Source of the DNA: FEN-1279 sp964501535
GTDB lineage: Bacteria; Bacteroidota; Ignavibacteria; Tepidaquicellales; Tepidaquicellaceae
DNA: 64,000 bases
Reading direction: 5' to 3'
Assembly: GCA_964501535.1 (NCBI GenBank)
Contig: CAZCSV010000004.1
Location: 197,597-261,596 of the forward strand
The stretch's first letter is position 1; each line of letters starts with the position of its first letter. The notes below the pieces were generated by a model, which saw only the letters and a program-made list of their open reading frames with translations, did not search any database and was not told the origin of the DNA. Positions 54,111-63,334 of this stretch are shown one piece after another. A program made the translations under genes and the position numbers.

Positions 54111-55934
54111 ATGTCGAAATTAAATACTTCTTTATTAGCATTAATTACTTTTCTTTTCTGTTCTTTTGTAAATTCTCAGCCATACGGATGGTATTCTCAA
54201 TCGAGTGGAACAACAAGTAATTTAAACAATGTAAAATTTTTCAATAACAACACAGGAACAGTAGTGGGGCAGGCAGGAAAAATTTTAAGGACCACAAATG
54301 GTGGTTCAAACTGGGTTTCACAAAACAGCGGTACGACAAATCACTTATTCGGAGTACATTTTATTAACACGAATACGGGATGGGCAATAGGAGACATAGG
54401 AACAATTTTAAAGACAACAAACGGAGGCTCGACGTGGGTAACACAGACAAGCAATATTTTGTATCAATTACGTTCGATAACATTTTTGAATACATCAACG
54501 GGTTACATTGTAGGATGGTACGGAACAATCCTGAGGACAACTAACGGTGGAAATAGTTGGGTAAGTTTAAACACCGGGACTACAAACAATCTTCACGGAA
54601 TTTCGTTTGCAAACAGTAATACAGGTTTTGTCGTCGGATGGTACGGAACTATTAAAAAAACAACAAACGGCGGTAACAATTGGATAACATTATCAAGCGG
54701 TACCACGAGTACGCTTGAAAATGTTACCTTCTTTGATACACAAACCGGATTAATTGTAGGTGAAAGCGGGAGAGTACAGAGGACGACAAACAGCGGAACA
54801 AACTGGACTGTTCAGACAAGCGGAACGAGTAACTGGTTATCGGGAATTAAATCACCTCATGCAAATTTTGCCACTATGGTAGGTGAGCTGGGAATAATAA
54901 GAGCCACGACGAACGGAGGCATTAACTGGTATTCACAGGCAAGTAATACGGGAAACTGGTTGAACAAGATTGATTACATTGATACATTAAACGGTTGGGC
55001 GGTTGGTGATTACGGTACTATAATACACACAACGACAGGCGGATGGGTTTTACCGAGCACACCGTCTCTTTCGGGTGTATCCAATAATGCGACCTGTGTT
55101 TCTTTGACACCTCAGTTAATATGGTCTGTTGTATTTCCTCCCGTATGTAGATACAGGTTACAGGTCTCGTTAACGAATAATTTTGCGACTACTTTAATTG
55201 ATACGAGCGGTTTATTATATACAAATTATACAATCCCGTCATCCAAGTTAAATTATCATACATCTTATTACTGGCGTGTTGTAGCGACAAATCAAGTCGG
55301 AGTCGGATCGTGGTCATCGGTCAGAAAATTTACCACAACTTATGCAACGCCAGTTGCACCTGCATTGGTTTCACCTCCCAATTATTCATATATAAGTTTT
55401 TACAGTCCGATGTTGGATTGGGACAGTGTAGCAAATGCTTCTTCGTTCAGGATAAGACTATCGTTAGATTCGACCTTCGCATCGACCATTATTGATACAA
55501 GCGGTATACAAGTTTCGAATTATATAGTAACGCCGGGTATGTTACAGAACGGGCAAAGATATTTCTGGCGTGTAAACGCATCCAATACATGTGTAACGGG
55601 TCCGTGGTCGGCAACCTGGAGTTTCAGAACAGTAATAACATCGACGAGCGGGAATCAGAGCGAGATTCCAAAATCATTCAAGCTATACAACAATTACCCG
55701 AATCCGTTTAATCCTATAACGAAAATAAAATTTGATTTACCTGTTAACGACAGGGTTTCGTTAAGGATATTTGATATTACGGGTAAGGAAGTAACGACTT
55801 TGGTTGATTTAGAAATGAAAGCGGGAATATACGAGTTTCAATGGAACGGGGAGAAATTTGCCAGCGGAGTATACTTTTACAGAATTGAAACGACAGTTTT
55901 CTCAGACATAAAGAGAATGATATTAATAAAATAA
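54111..55934 (+). CDS. Secreted YCF48 propeller plus two Fn3-like domains with T9SS sorting domain
   Basis: 607 residues. The signal peptide ends FVNSQ. Seven YCF48 blades (RTTNGGSNWVSQ and variants; one blade carries NSG in place of NGG) span about 25-310. Two Fn3-like units follow (about 315-415 and 416-510), each with the YRLQVS/FRIRLS strand and YYWRVxAxN strand. The T9SS type A tail is LYNNYPNPFNPITKIKF ... KRMILIK. The last 72 bases differ at only four positions from the end of the next gene, whereas the rest is far more divergent. Confidence 0.88.
   Translation: MSKLNTSLLALITFLFCSFVNSQPYGWYSQSSGTTSNLNNVKFFNNNTGTVVGQAGKILRTTNGGSNWVSQNSGTTNHLFGVHFINTNTGWAIGDIGTILKTTNGGSTWVTQTSNILYQLRSITFLNTSTGYIVGWYGTILRTTNGGNSWVSLNTGTTNNLHGISFANSNTGFVVGWYGTIKKTTNGGNNWITLSSGTTSTLENVTFFDTQTGLIVGESGRVQRTTNSGTNWTVQTSGTSNWLSGIKSPHANFATMVGELGIIRATTNGGINWYSQASNTGNWLNKIDYIDTLNGWAVGDYGTIIHTTTGGWVLPSTPSLSGVSNNATCVSLTPQLIWSVVFPPVCRYRLQVSLTNNFATTLIDTSGLLYTNYTIPSSKLNYHTSYYWRVVATNQVGVGSWSSVRKFTTTYATPVAPALVSPPNYSYISFYSPMLDWDSVANASSFRIRLSLDSTFASTIIDTSGIQVSNYIVTPGMLQNGQRYFWRVNASNTCVTGPWSATWSFRTVITSTSGNQSEIPKSFKLYNNYPNPFNPITKIKFDLPVNDRVSLRIFDITGKEVTTLVDLEMKAGIYEFQWNGEKFASGVYFYRIETTVFSDIKRMILIK
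55863..55934 (+). repeat. 72-base near-identical repeat, copy 1 (end of T9SS sorting domain)
   Basis: Matches 57204-57275 at 68 of 72 positions, including into the stop codon (TAA versus TAG). It encodes the last strands of the sorting domain from SGVYFYRIETT to the C-terminus. Confidence 0.85.
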
Positions 55935-55964
55935 ACAAATAATAATTTAAAATGGGGAAAAATT

Positions 55965-57275
55965 ATGAAAATTAACAAAACTTTTTATCTGGTTGTGTTT
56001 TTATTTTCGTGTCTTTTTGGTTCTTTAAATGCACAGCAATGGGTACCTGCGGGAACAGTTCACGACCCCGGTTTAATACCGAGCATATCTGTAGTTGATG
56101 CAAATATTGCATGGGTTGCGGGGGGTTCGCAAAACAATCCTAAAATTTTTCGCACCTCGAACGGGGGAATTAACTGGGTATCAGTTACGACCAATGGTAC
56201 TCTTAACGGATTACAGTGCATATGGGCGACGAATGCAAATGCTGCCATAGTAGGTGAAGGAGCAATAAATTCCTACGCCAGATTATATAAATTCTCCTCT
56301 GACGGAACGAAATGGAATATTGTTCTTGAAACCGGTCAGAATGACGGAGGTTTTAATAACATAATTTTTTCAAGGAGCAATCCGAATGTTGGCGGTGCTT
56401 TAGCAGATGAAATGTATATAACGACAAACGGCGGTAATAATTGGGTAATAAGGCCTACCGGAGTAGTCGGTGTTTCTTCGGCCCAAAATTCTCTTATGTT
56501 AGTCGACTTGAATTTTTTTGGATTTGGATTGATGAATGGAGCGGCAAGAGTGAGGATGACAAGTGACGGGGGAGTTGTATGGTCAACGAAAAACATTAAT
56601 CTTACAGGAAACTACACAAGCGGTTTTACGTTCAGGGAAGATAAGCTTATAGGGATTTCGTCAACATCGCTTTCAATGCCATATATTGCAAGGACTACAA
56701 ACGGCGGAAACACTTGGACTACAATAGATATAGGTCCGGGATTAACAGGAAACACGATAATAAAATGGGTTCCGGGCACAAATGTCGTTTACATACTTGG
56801 TGAAAACGGTGCGATAAAAAGAAGCATCAACAATGGTCTGACATGGGTGTCGATGCCGACATCGGGTGTTACGGGATTGCATCATTTTGATTTCAACAAG
56901 GTAAACAATATAATATGCGGGTATGCGGTATCGAGTAACGGAAGTGTAATAAAGCTTGCAGACAGTGTTCTCATTCTTACAAATACAAATTCAAACATAA
57001 GAGAAACACCAACTGAATATAAATTATATCAGAATTACCCGAACCCTTTTAATCCGTTCACGAAAATAAAATTCCGCATACCGTCTAGCGGTTACGTGAG
57101 TTTAAAGGTATACGATATAAACGGAAGATTGGTAAAAACGATAGTCAGCGGTGAATTAAAACCAAACATATATGAATACGTATTTGATGCCGTTAATTTA
57201 TCGAGCGGAGTATACTTTTACAGAATTGAAACGACAGCTTTCTCAGACATAAAAAGAATGATATTAGTAAAATAG
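55965..57275 (+). CDS. Secreted YCF48-propeller protein with T9SS sorting domain
   Basis: 436 residues with a signal peptide ending SLNAQ. Six to seven degenerate YCF48 blades (RTSNGGINWVSV, ITTNGGNNWVIR, RTTNGGNTWTTI, RSINNGLTWVSM) make up the body; there are no Fn3 units. The T9SS tail (LYQNYPNPFNPFTKIKF ... KRMILVK) is nearly identical at DNA level to that of the upstream neighbour. 30 bases separate the two genes, so they are probably one transcript ended by the terminator at 57301. Confidence 0.87.
   Translation: MKINKTFYLVVFLFSCLFGSLNAQQWVPAGTVHDPGLIPSISVVDANIAWVAGGSQNNPKIFRTSNGGINWVSVTTNGTLNGLQCIWATNANAAIVGEGAINSYARLYKFSSDGTKWNIVLETGQNDGGFNNIIFSRSNPNVGGALADEMYITTNGGNNWVIRPTGVVGVSSAQNSLMLVDLNFFGFGLMNGAARVRMTSDGGVVWSTKNINLTGNYTSGFTFREDKLIGISSTSLSMPYIARTTNGGNTWTTIDIGPGLTGNTIIKWVPGTNVVYILGENGAIKRSINNGLTWVSMPTSGVTGLHHFDFNKVNNIICGYAVSSNGSVIKLADSVLILTNTNSNIRETPTEYKLYQNYPNPFNPFTKIKFRIPSSGYVSLKVYDINGRLVKTIVSGELKPNIYEYVFDAVNLSSGVYFYRIETTAFSDIKRMILVK
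57204..57275 (+). repeat. 72-base near-identical repeat, copy 2 (end of T9SS sorting domain)
   Basis: Second copy of the 55863-55934 sequence. The identity stops abruptly just upstream of the SGVYF codons, where the two sorting domains are clearly different. Confidence 0.85.
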
Positions 57276-57300
57276 TTAAACATTTTTTCCCTTCAACAAG

Positions 57301-57337
57301 AAAAAGGAAACCGGAAGCGGTTTCCTTTTTTGTTTTT
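57301..57337. terminator. Strong rho-independent terminator
   Basis: A perfect 13-bp stem (57301-57313 with 57318-57330) around GAAG, followed by further T. The A run on the left lets it act for the convergent S46 gene too. Confidence 0.93.
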
Positions 57338-57383
57338 TTAAAATTAATTATTCCGTTTTAAGTTACAGAATATTTTAAGAAAA

Positions 57384-59459
57384 CTATTTTGAAATCTTTC
57401 CGTTAACGATTTCGCCACTCAGCCTTTCAGCTTTATAGAGATTTTTAATTGCTTCCAGCAGTCCGCGCGAGTCGATAGCAACTGTTCTATTCAGTTCTGT
57501 TGTATAAATATATCTTCCGGGCAGGCTTTCTATATTACCATCGAACACCAATCCTACGACTTCCGCATTTGTATTGATCAGCGGGCTTCCCGAATTTCCT
57601 CCGATGATATCGTTCGTAGTAACGAGATTATATTGTGTTGCAAGGTTAAATTCTTTCGGTGGATTGAGCCATCTTTCGGGAAGCAGCCATGGGTATTTTT
57701 TTCCGTGGGAGTAATACCTATCATAGATTCCATAAAAGGTCGTAAACGGAGGTGCGATTGTACCGTTATACGGATAGGATTGAATCACTCCGTCGGAGAT
57801 CCTCAATGTCAGGGTTGCATCGGGAGGAATATTTGTTCCGTAAATTTCGAAAAGGACTCTTCCGAGCATCGACGAGTTCACGTCAATTCTTGCCTGAATG
57901 TCTTTTTGTTTGGCAAGGAGTTCATCGTGTCTCGTTTTTGCTTCAGAGAGAAATCTGATAAGCGGGTCATCCGACGACAGGATATTCCCGGCGCCTGATT
58001 TTGAAAATCCGAGAGCTTTTTCATCGTTTATGAAATACGAGTTCGAGAGTATATGATCGACGATTTCTTCATTGCTTTTACCACCGAAGGCTTTTGCGAT
58101 TGCGGAGTTATCTTTACCGAGTTTATCCGTCATATATCCGATTTCTTTTTCGAGGATACCCTTATTGAATTCGGCATCGAACTTATAATAAAGTTTATTT
58201 ATCAAAGAATCGGGAGTATCTTTTCCGTCGTTAGCATTTTTAAAGACCAGCCTTGCGGCGGCGAAGTATCTAGAAACATTTCTCTGGAGGAGTTCATATC
58301 CCTGAAGCTCTTTATAGATGAGCCTGTATTCGGACAGTGCTTTTTCGATTTCGCTCCACACGTTACCGTATTTAGATTTCAGTTCCGGATTGCCGTTCAC
58401 TTTTGACTTAATATTTTCCTCGAAATCTTTTTTACGGTTCATCATTATGTTATCGTTGAGTGCTTTCATCTGTCCGACGAAGACTTTTTGCGAGTTCTGG
58501 TTTCCGAAGAGAGCATCCTGATATCTTTGAGTTCTTTCTGGATATTTATCGAGGAACTTCGTCAGGTAATCGCACATAAAGTCGAGGGTTTCGAGCCTTA
58601 CGGGTACGGTGAAGTCGCGTGCGAATTCGAGCTGGGCATAGGTTTTCAGGCGCTCTGTGCTTCCAGGATTTCCGATACAAAAAAGAGGCTCGCCGACTGT
58701 TGCTCCGTTTTTGCTCCATTTAAAGTAATTCGGAGTTTTCATTGGTTTACCGTTTTCATAGACGCGGAAGAACATACAGTCGAAGTCATAGCGGGGATAG
58801 GTGAAGTTATCCGGGTCACCGCCGAAGTGTGCGACATAATTTTCGGGAGCGAATACGAGTCTGACATCGGTAAAGCGTTTATAACAATAGAGGGAATAGA
58901 TTCCGCCGTTATAGAGTGTAACGACATTACATTTAAGATTCAGCTCATCCGAATATCTCGTTTCGATTTCCTTAATCTTATCGTTTTTTAATTTACTTTT
59001 TTCGGAGTTTGTTTGTCCCGGTTCCATAGCATTTTGAATTTCGTCGGTGACATCAACAACTTTTATAAGCCGGTCAACGAACAGTCCCGGTACAGGTCTT
59101 TCGTCGTTAAGTGTAGCGGCGATGAATCCTGTTTCGCTGAGTTTTTCGCCGGGGAGGTTAATTTGTGTAACATAACCCCGTCCGCAGTGATGGTTAGTCA
59201 TGACGAGACCATCTTCGGATATAAAGGATGAGGAGCAACCGTTTCCGAAGCGGATTGAAGAAAGGCGGACGTTATCGAGCCATTCTTTTGTGGGGCGGAA
59301 ATTATAAGTTTGGGCAAAGTAATCAACAGGAGCGGATTCGAAAGTCCACATTTTACCGATATCGAACTTATCGGACTTGGATTCCTGAGAGAAAGAAATA
59401 CTGACTATTACGAGAAGAAATAACAGCAGATTCCGTATAAAGTATTTTTGTCTTGTCAT
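57384..59459 (-). CDS. S46 family dipeptidyl-peptidase (DPP7/DPP11-like)
   Basis: 691 residues with a signal peptide ending SISFSQ; periplasmic. The chymotrypsin-like catalytic parts are visible: FGNGCSSSFISEDGLVMTNHHCGRGYV (catalytic His near 90-91), DNFTYPRYDFDCMFFRVYENGKP (catalytic Asp region) and DIIGGNSGSPLINTNAEVVGLVFDGN (nucleophile Ser). The helical lid between them is intact. S46 enzymes remove dipeptides from the N-terminus of oligopeptides imported to the periplasm. DPP7 versus DPP11 specificity cannot be assigned. The repeated noncoding element lies upstream in the same orientation. Confidence 0.95.
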   Translation of the reverse strand: MTRQKYFIRNLLLFLLVIVSISFSQESKSDKFDIGKMWTFESAPVDYFAQTYNFRPTKEWLDNVRLSSIRFGNGCSSSFISEDGLVMTNHHCGRGYVTQINLPGEKLSETGFIAATLNDERPVPGLFVDRLIKVVDVTDEIQNAMEPGQTNSEKSKLKNDKIKEIETRYSDELNLKCNVVTLYNGGIYSLYCYKRFTDVRLVFAPENYVAHFGGDPDNFTYPRYDFDCMFFRVYENGKPMKTPNYFKWSKNGATVGEPLFCIGNPGSTERLKTYAQLEFARDFTVPVRLETLDFMCDYLTKFLDKYPERTQRYQDALFGNQNSQKVFVGQMKALNDNIMMNRKKDFEENIKSKVNGNPELKSKYGNVWSEIEKALSEYRLIYKELQGYELLQRNVSRYFAAARLVFKNANDGKDTPDSLINKLYYKFDAEFNKGILEKEIGYMTDKLGKDNSAIAKAFGGKSNEEIVDHILSNSYFINDEKALGFSKSGAGNILSSDDPLIRFLSEAKTRHDELLAKQKDIQARIDVNSSMLGRVLFEIYGTNIPPDATLTLRISDGVIQSYPYNGTIAPPFTTFYGIYDRYYSHGKKYPWLLPERWLNPPKEFNLATQYNLVTTNDIIGGNSGSPLINTNAEVVGLVFDGNIESLPGRYIYTTELNRTVAIDSRGLLEAIKNLYKAERLSGEIVNGKISK

Positions 59460-59685
59460 AAAATAATAATATAATTTGATAGAGCTACAAAATAATATAT
59501 AAAATCGAAAAAAAAAGTGTTGAACTTTTGTTGCAGTTTTGCTGCTGTTGCTAAAAGCGATTCAGAATTTTTAATAATAAGCTTTAAAGCACAGCGTATA
59601 AACCAGTTAAGTACTCAGCAACACGGAAATCAAAAATAAAAATAAATTATTGTTTTTACAAAAGCGGCAAAAAGTGTTGTTATGT

Positions 59686-59919
59686 GTTGTTATTTGTTGC
59701 AATTTGTTGCTCCGTGATTTTATTAACTATTTTACAATATTTTATTTTGAGTTTGGAGAGCAACAAGTGTTGTTATTTTGAGCAACGCGGGCAACGGTGT
59801 TTCCGGTGCGAGCAAGAATTTTTTAACAATTTTGTATCACTTTTTCCGCGAAGGGGGAAAAGGAGTCACGGGGTGCACCGGGGATTATATTATTTCAAAG
59901 AACCATTAGACACCATAAT
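59686..59919 (-). ncRNA. Candidate structured RNA or long leader, copy A (upstream of S46 peptidase)
   Basis: Minus strand. After the promoter come GTTCTTTGA, a GC-rich section with GGTGCACC and a TTTTTCC/GGGAAAA hairpin absent from copy B, then CACCGTTGC-4-GTTGCT-7-ACAAC-4-GTTGCT with exactly the spacing of copy B. An AT-rich stretch of 46 bases (47 in copy B) leads to the identical 27-base block (59686-59712). Conservation of spacing with different loop sequence argues for function. Confidence 0.55.
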
Positions 59920-59930
59920 ATTATATGGTA
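59911..59930. promoter_or_regulatory. Palindromic operator candidate over the -10 box (copy A)
   Basis: ACCATA and TATGGT flank a 6-base AT centre and cover the -10 box, as in copy B. Confidence 0.58.
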
Positions 59931-59948
59931 TATTTAATTAAATGTCAA
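59920..59948 (-). promoter_or_regulatory. Consensus sigma-70 promoter of the repeated element (copy A)
   Basis: Minus-strand TTGACA (59943-59948) and TATAAT (59920-59925) with a 17-base spacer, a perfect match to the sigma-70 consensus. The -35 overlaps the stop codon of the upstream gene. Confidence 0.8.
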
Positions 59949-61228
59949 GGGGAATTTTTTAGCAGGTTATATTTTTCCACAATCCAGCGTTTCTGGTAGA
60001 AAGAGTTATCCGGAGCGAGAGCGGGTTTAAGCAATTCGAGTTTTTTTTCTTTACTTTTATTGGAGCTTGCCAATATATTGAGATATTTAAAGAATTTATC
60101 AACGAACGGTGTATATTTGTTATTATACAAATGTCTTTTAATGTAATGCATTACGGAATCTATCAAAGGGTAAATATTTCTGGTTTCGTTTTGTTCATAA
60201 TACGCCTTGAGTAATAATGTTTTACAGAAGAAATAGGAGTACCGTTCATTAATTTTTACATTAAGAAGGAGGTTTTTAGTTTTGATGTAATTTCCTTTAG
60301 AAAAGGCAATCATAGCGAGGCAGATATTCAGCACCTGTTTTCTGACTGATTCGGTTATTATATAATTATATTCGAATATAAGTTTTTCGGCGAATCCGAT
60401 ATTATTGAATTCGATTGCATAATATACAAAAGTCAGATAGATAATAGTCTGAGTATTTCGAAACAATTTCAGTATACCTTTATTTTCGATATACAGCAGG
60501 ATTTCATAAAAAATTTTTGAATCGGAATAGTTACCGTAATTAATTTTTAAAATAAGTATTCTGAACAGAGTTTCATAAACAATTTGTATTAATTCATCGG
60601 CAACATTCACCTGATTTTTTTTGATAAATCCAAAAACAGTCCGTAAATATTTATCGTTATTCGATTCGATGTTTATTTTAGACAACAGATAGAGTATCCA
60701 GATAGAGGGGTGATTTCTTTTCAACTCGAGGCTGTTTTTTTCCAAGTAAGAGAAGACCACGTTGTAATTAATCAGTTTTTCAGTATTGTCATTAAGTCCG
60801 TAAATTTTATCGTTAATAAAAGATAACATAGAGCTTTTTAACACAAGGAATTCCAGGATTTTTATATGCTCTTTATAATTTTCGTTTAATTTTTTCACGT
60901 CATTTCTGCTATAGTAATAAAAATATTCTTCGAGGTTTAATTTTAACCGGTTAGTATATTCCGAGAAGCTTTTCTTTGAATGTTTATTATTATATTTTTT
61001 TAATTCGCATAGTAATTTTTCAAAGTATTTATCAATATTTCTTTTGCGAAACTCGCTCAGAAGTATAATATTTTTCGAAAAATTATCCGATTCGAGTCCT
61101 TTCCATACGAAGTATTGTTCAATTTGCTTATTGAAATCAGAGAGGGTTTTACGTGAAAACGATTTTTGTAGAGCATCGGTTGATAAACCAAGCGATACGG
61201 AATATTTTAATTTCCAGAAATCAAGCAC
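59945..61228 (-). CDS. Helical-repeat (TPR-like) protein, N-terminus uncertain
   Basis: 427 residues from a GTG at 61228. It is all helical, rich in Lys, Asn, Leu and Tyr, and divided into TPR-like hairpins (for example GNYIKTKNLLLNVKINERYSYFFCKTLLLKAYYEQNE). I recognise no named family. The same frame stays open upstream to a TGA at 61382 and encodes a plausible start, LFGSLTKNELKSFDNFISYSLNG, continuous with the protein, but has no ATG, GTG or TTG. An ATT at 61324 (IKSDVLFGSL) would be the only natural position. Either a rare start, a sequence error or a decayed start is involved. The gene is followed by copy A of the repeated element. Confidence 0.7.
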   Translation of the reverse strand: MLDFWKLKYSVSLGLSTDALQKSFSRKTLSDFNKQIEQYFVWKGLESDNFSKNIILLSEFRKRNIDKYFEKLLCELKKYNNKHSKKSFSEYTNRLKLNLEEYFYYYSRNDVKKLNENYKEHIKILEFLVLKSSMLSFINDKIYGLNDNTEKLINYNVVFSYLEKNSLELKRNHPSIWILYLLSKINIESNNDKYLRTVFGFIKKNQVNVADELIQIVYETLFRILILKINYGNYSDSKIFYEILLYIENKGILKLFRNTQTIIYLTFVYYAIEFNNIGFAEKLIFEYNYIITESVRKQVLNICLAMIAFSKGNYIKTKNLLLNVKINERYSYFFCKTLLLKAYYEQNETRNIYPLIDSVMHYIKRHLYNNKYTPFVDKFFKYLNILASSNKSKEKKLELLKPALAPDNSFYQKRWIVEKYNLLKNSP

Positions 61229-61602
61229 ATTGGATTTTTTCCCGTTTAGGCTATAGGAGATGAAATTATCGAATGATTTCAGCTCGTTTTTAGTCAGCGA
61301 GCCGAAGAGGACATCGGATTTAATATTTTTGTGTTTTACCCCATAATTACAAACAAAGAATTTTGTCTGAATAAAAAACCCTCAATATTTTTACGATTAG
61401 AAGTAACATAGAGCTAAATTGCATTAAAAACAATATAATTATTACGAATAACAAACATAATACAATTATTCACGAATTGAAACTTTTAAAAAAACTGTTA
61501 CAAATTTATAAAAATATCTGTAATGGGAACTTGACAATAAGTAATTATGTTACTTATATTTAAACATTAGCAATCATTTTTATAAACCAAAATATTAATA
61601 AT
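61229..61602. other. 374-base region upstream of the helical-repeat and OmpA genes
   Basis: The left third (61229-61381, minus) is an open frame continuous with the helical-repeat protein and probably coding. The remainder is AT-rich with no clear hairpin; it should contain the divergent promoters. Nothing else was recognised. Confidence 0.5.
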
Positions 61603-63108
61603 ATGAGAAAACTATTTTACCTTATTATTCCGATGTTATTTATATTGAGCGCCGATTCATTTGCTCAATTTAAGGGTTACGGAGTTAAAGGAGGCGTACA
61701 GTTTAACGGCGGGCTGTCCTTTAGCGAACTTTCGAACGAATCATTTTCGTTTTTGGCGAGGGGTTTTGTAGATGTGGAATTAATGAAGCAATTATCGCTC
61801 GAACTTGGTATAGGATACGGAAGGTACGGCTGTAAATACGATTATGTGGAGGATTATCCTCGCGACCAAATATACACGGACATCATACCAATCGATTTGA
61901 GATTAAAGATTACGCCGTTTAATTTAAAATCAATCAACCCATACGGATTTGTCGGGGTTGGAGCTTTAAATTACAGTGTATCTGAATTTCCGGTGGCACC
62001 TTTAAGTCCAACGCCGACAGCCCAGACGCAATATTATTATGCGGAAAAGCGTAAAGGATGGACGGGAGTTGTCCCGGTGGGATTAGGAATCGAAATAAAG
62101 CTTGCGAAGGATGTTGCACTCGATATAAACACAGGTTTTAATTTCACGGGTGCGGACGCTTTGAACAACATAATTTTTGGTGACAACACAGACCACTGGA
62201 TGCATCTTGGTCTGGGATTTGTATTTGGAGGACCGCGGGTCGACGGTGATGACGACCGTGACGGTTTAAAGAATTCGCAGGAAGAGAAGCTCGGAACGAA
62301 TCCCGAGAATCCGGATACGGACGGAGATGGATTGAAAGACGGTGAAGAAGTGAACAGGTACAAAACGAATCCTTTGATTGTAGATACCGACAAGGATGAT
62401 TTGAGCGACTACGATGAAGTGATGAAGTACAGCACGAATCCGAACAATCCCGATACAGACGGAGAAGGGCTGAAGGATGGCGAGGAAGTATTTAAATACA
62501 AGACCAATCCTTTAAGTGTCGATTCGGATAACGACGGATTAACGGATTATCAGGAAGTGATGAGCACAAAGACAGACCCGTTGAAAGCTGATACGGACGG
62601 AGACGGACTGAAGGACGGTGAAGAAGTAAGCACATACAAGACCGACCCGTTGAAAGCTGATACGGATGCGGGTACTGTAAATGACGGAACGGAAGTTTCG
62701 AGAGGCACCAATCCATTAGACCCTACAGATGACGTTGAAAAGAAAGAAGAGAAGAAAATGGAAGTAGGAGAAATAATAGTTCTTGAAGGAGTAAATTTCG
62801 AAACTAACAGTGCTAACTTAACGGGCGAATCGGAGCAAATTTTACAGACTTCGCTGAAATACATGCTGGCACATCCGCTTGAGAGTTATGAAATCAGCGG
62901 ACATACGGATTCGAGAGGCACGAGGGAAAAGAACATAAGGCTTTCGAAAGACAGAGCCGAATCAGTAAAAAGCTGGCTGGTGAAAAATGGAATAGATGCA
63001 AGCAGGTTAACGACAGAAGGTTACGGACCGGACAGACCGGTTGCGCCAAACGATACACAGGATAATATGTACAAGAACAGAAGAGTAGAGTTCAAGAGAA
63101 TAAAGTAA
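61603..63108 (+). CDS. OmpA-family outer-membrane protein with thrombospondin type-3 repeats
   Basis: 501 residues. The signal peptide ends DSFAQ. An eight-stranded-barrel-like domain fills about 24-205. TSP3 calcium-binding repeats of about 23 residues span 207-375 (DTDGDGLKDGEEVxxYKTxPLxxD), matched by DNA-level 69-base repeats near 62575 and 62644. The OmpA C-terminal peptidoglycan-binding domain covers about 385-501: GVNFETNSANLTGESEQILQ, SGHTDSRGTREKNIRLSKDRAESVKSWLV and NRRVEFKRI. It links the outer membrane to the wall. A terminator follows. Confidence 0.93.
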   Translation: MRKLFYLIIPMLFILSADSFAQFKGYGVKGGVQFNGGLSFSELSNESFSFLARGFVDVELMKQLSLELGIGYGRYGCKYDYVEDYPRDQIYTDIIPIDLRLKITPFNLKSINPYGFVGVGALNYSVSEFPVAPLSPTPTAQTQYYYAEKRKGWTGVVPVGLGIEIKLAKDVALDINTGFNFTGADALNNIIFGDNTDHWMHLGLGFVFGGPRVDGDDDRDGLKNSQEEKLGTNPENPDTDGDGLKDGEEVNRYKTNPLIVDTDKDDLSDYDEVMKYSTNPNNPDTDGEGLKDGEEVFKYKTNPLSVDSDNDGLTDYQEVMSTKTDPLKADTDGDGLKDGEEVSTYKTDPLKADTDAGTVNDGTEVSRGTNPLDPTDDVEKKEEKKMEVGEIIVLEGVNFETNSANLTGESEQILQTSLKYMLAHPLESYEISGHTDSRGTREKNIRLSKDRAESVKSWLVKNGIDASRLTTEGYGPDRPVAPNDTQDNMYKNRRVEFKRIK

Positions 63109-63151
63109 GAGGTAATAAGTACTAAAATAACAAGCACGGGTAAATTACAAG

Positions 63152-63190
63152 ACCCTGTAAAACAAAGTTTTGCAGGGTTTTGTTTTTTTT
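63152..63190 (+). terminator. Rho-independent terminator after the OmpA-family gene
   Basis: ACCCTGTAAAAC (63152-63163) pairs with GTTTTGCAGGGT (63167-63178) with one mismatch around AAA, followed by a T-rich tail ending in nine T. Confidence 0.9.
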
Positions 63191-63334
63191 TCAGTACTTT
63201 TAATTCGGGAGTTTTTAATTGAAAAAGCAAAAAAGCCTGTTTTGAAAGAAGCAAGCTTTTGTATACAAGGATACCCGCCAGGGCGAAGTAGCGATTCCAC
63301 TTTTACAAACGTCAGGGTTTAATTCTGATTTTTA

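Larger units (their letters stand above)
59460..59944. other. 485-base intergenic region holding copy A of the repeated element
   Basis: Between the helical-repeat gene and the S46 gene, both minus. It contains the promoter (59920-59948), a palindrome, boxA-like TCAAAGAAC (59895-59903, minus-sense GTTCTTTGA), GC-rich hairpin DNA around 59840-59885, and the GTTGC-rich core (59681-59799). Further GTTGC words occur at 59530-59555. No coding frame is convincing. Confidence 0.7.

Noticed and set aside
59684..59941. 85-codon plus-strand frame within copy A of the repeated element
   Set aside because: It runs across the promoter and conserved core, has poor composition and is not preserved in copy B.
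62550..62864. Minus-strand frames in the OmpA/TSP3 gene
   Set aside because: They are antisense to the Asp/Gly-rich TSP3 repeats and have no start signal or family motif.
63271..63305. Possible REP fragment (CGCCAGGGCGAAGTAGCG region) after the OmpA gene
   Set aside because: It resembles dispersed GC-rich repeats but forms only a weak hairpin and has no second copy here.
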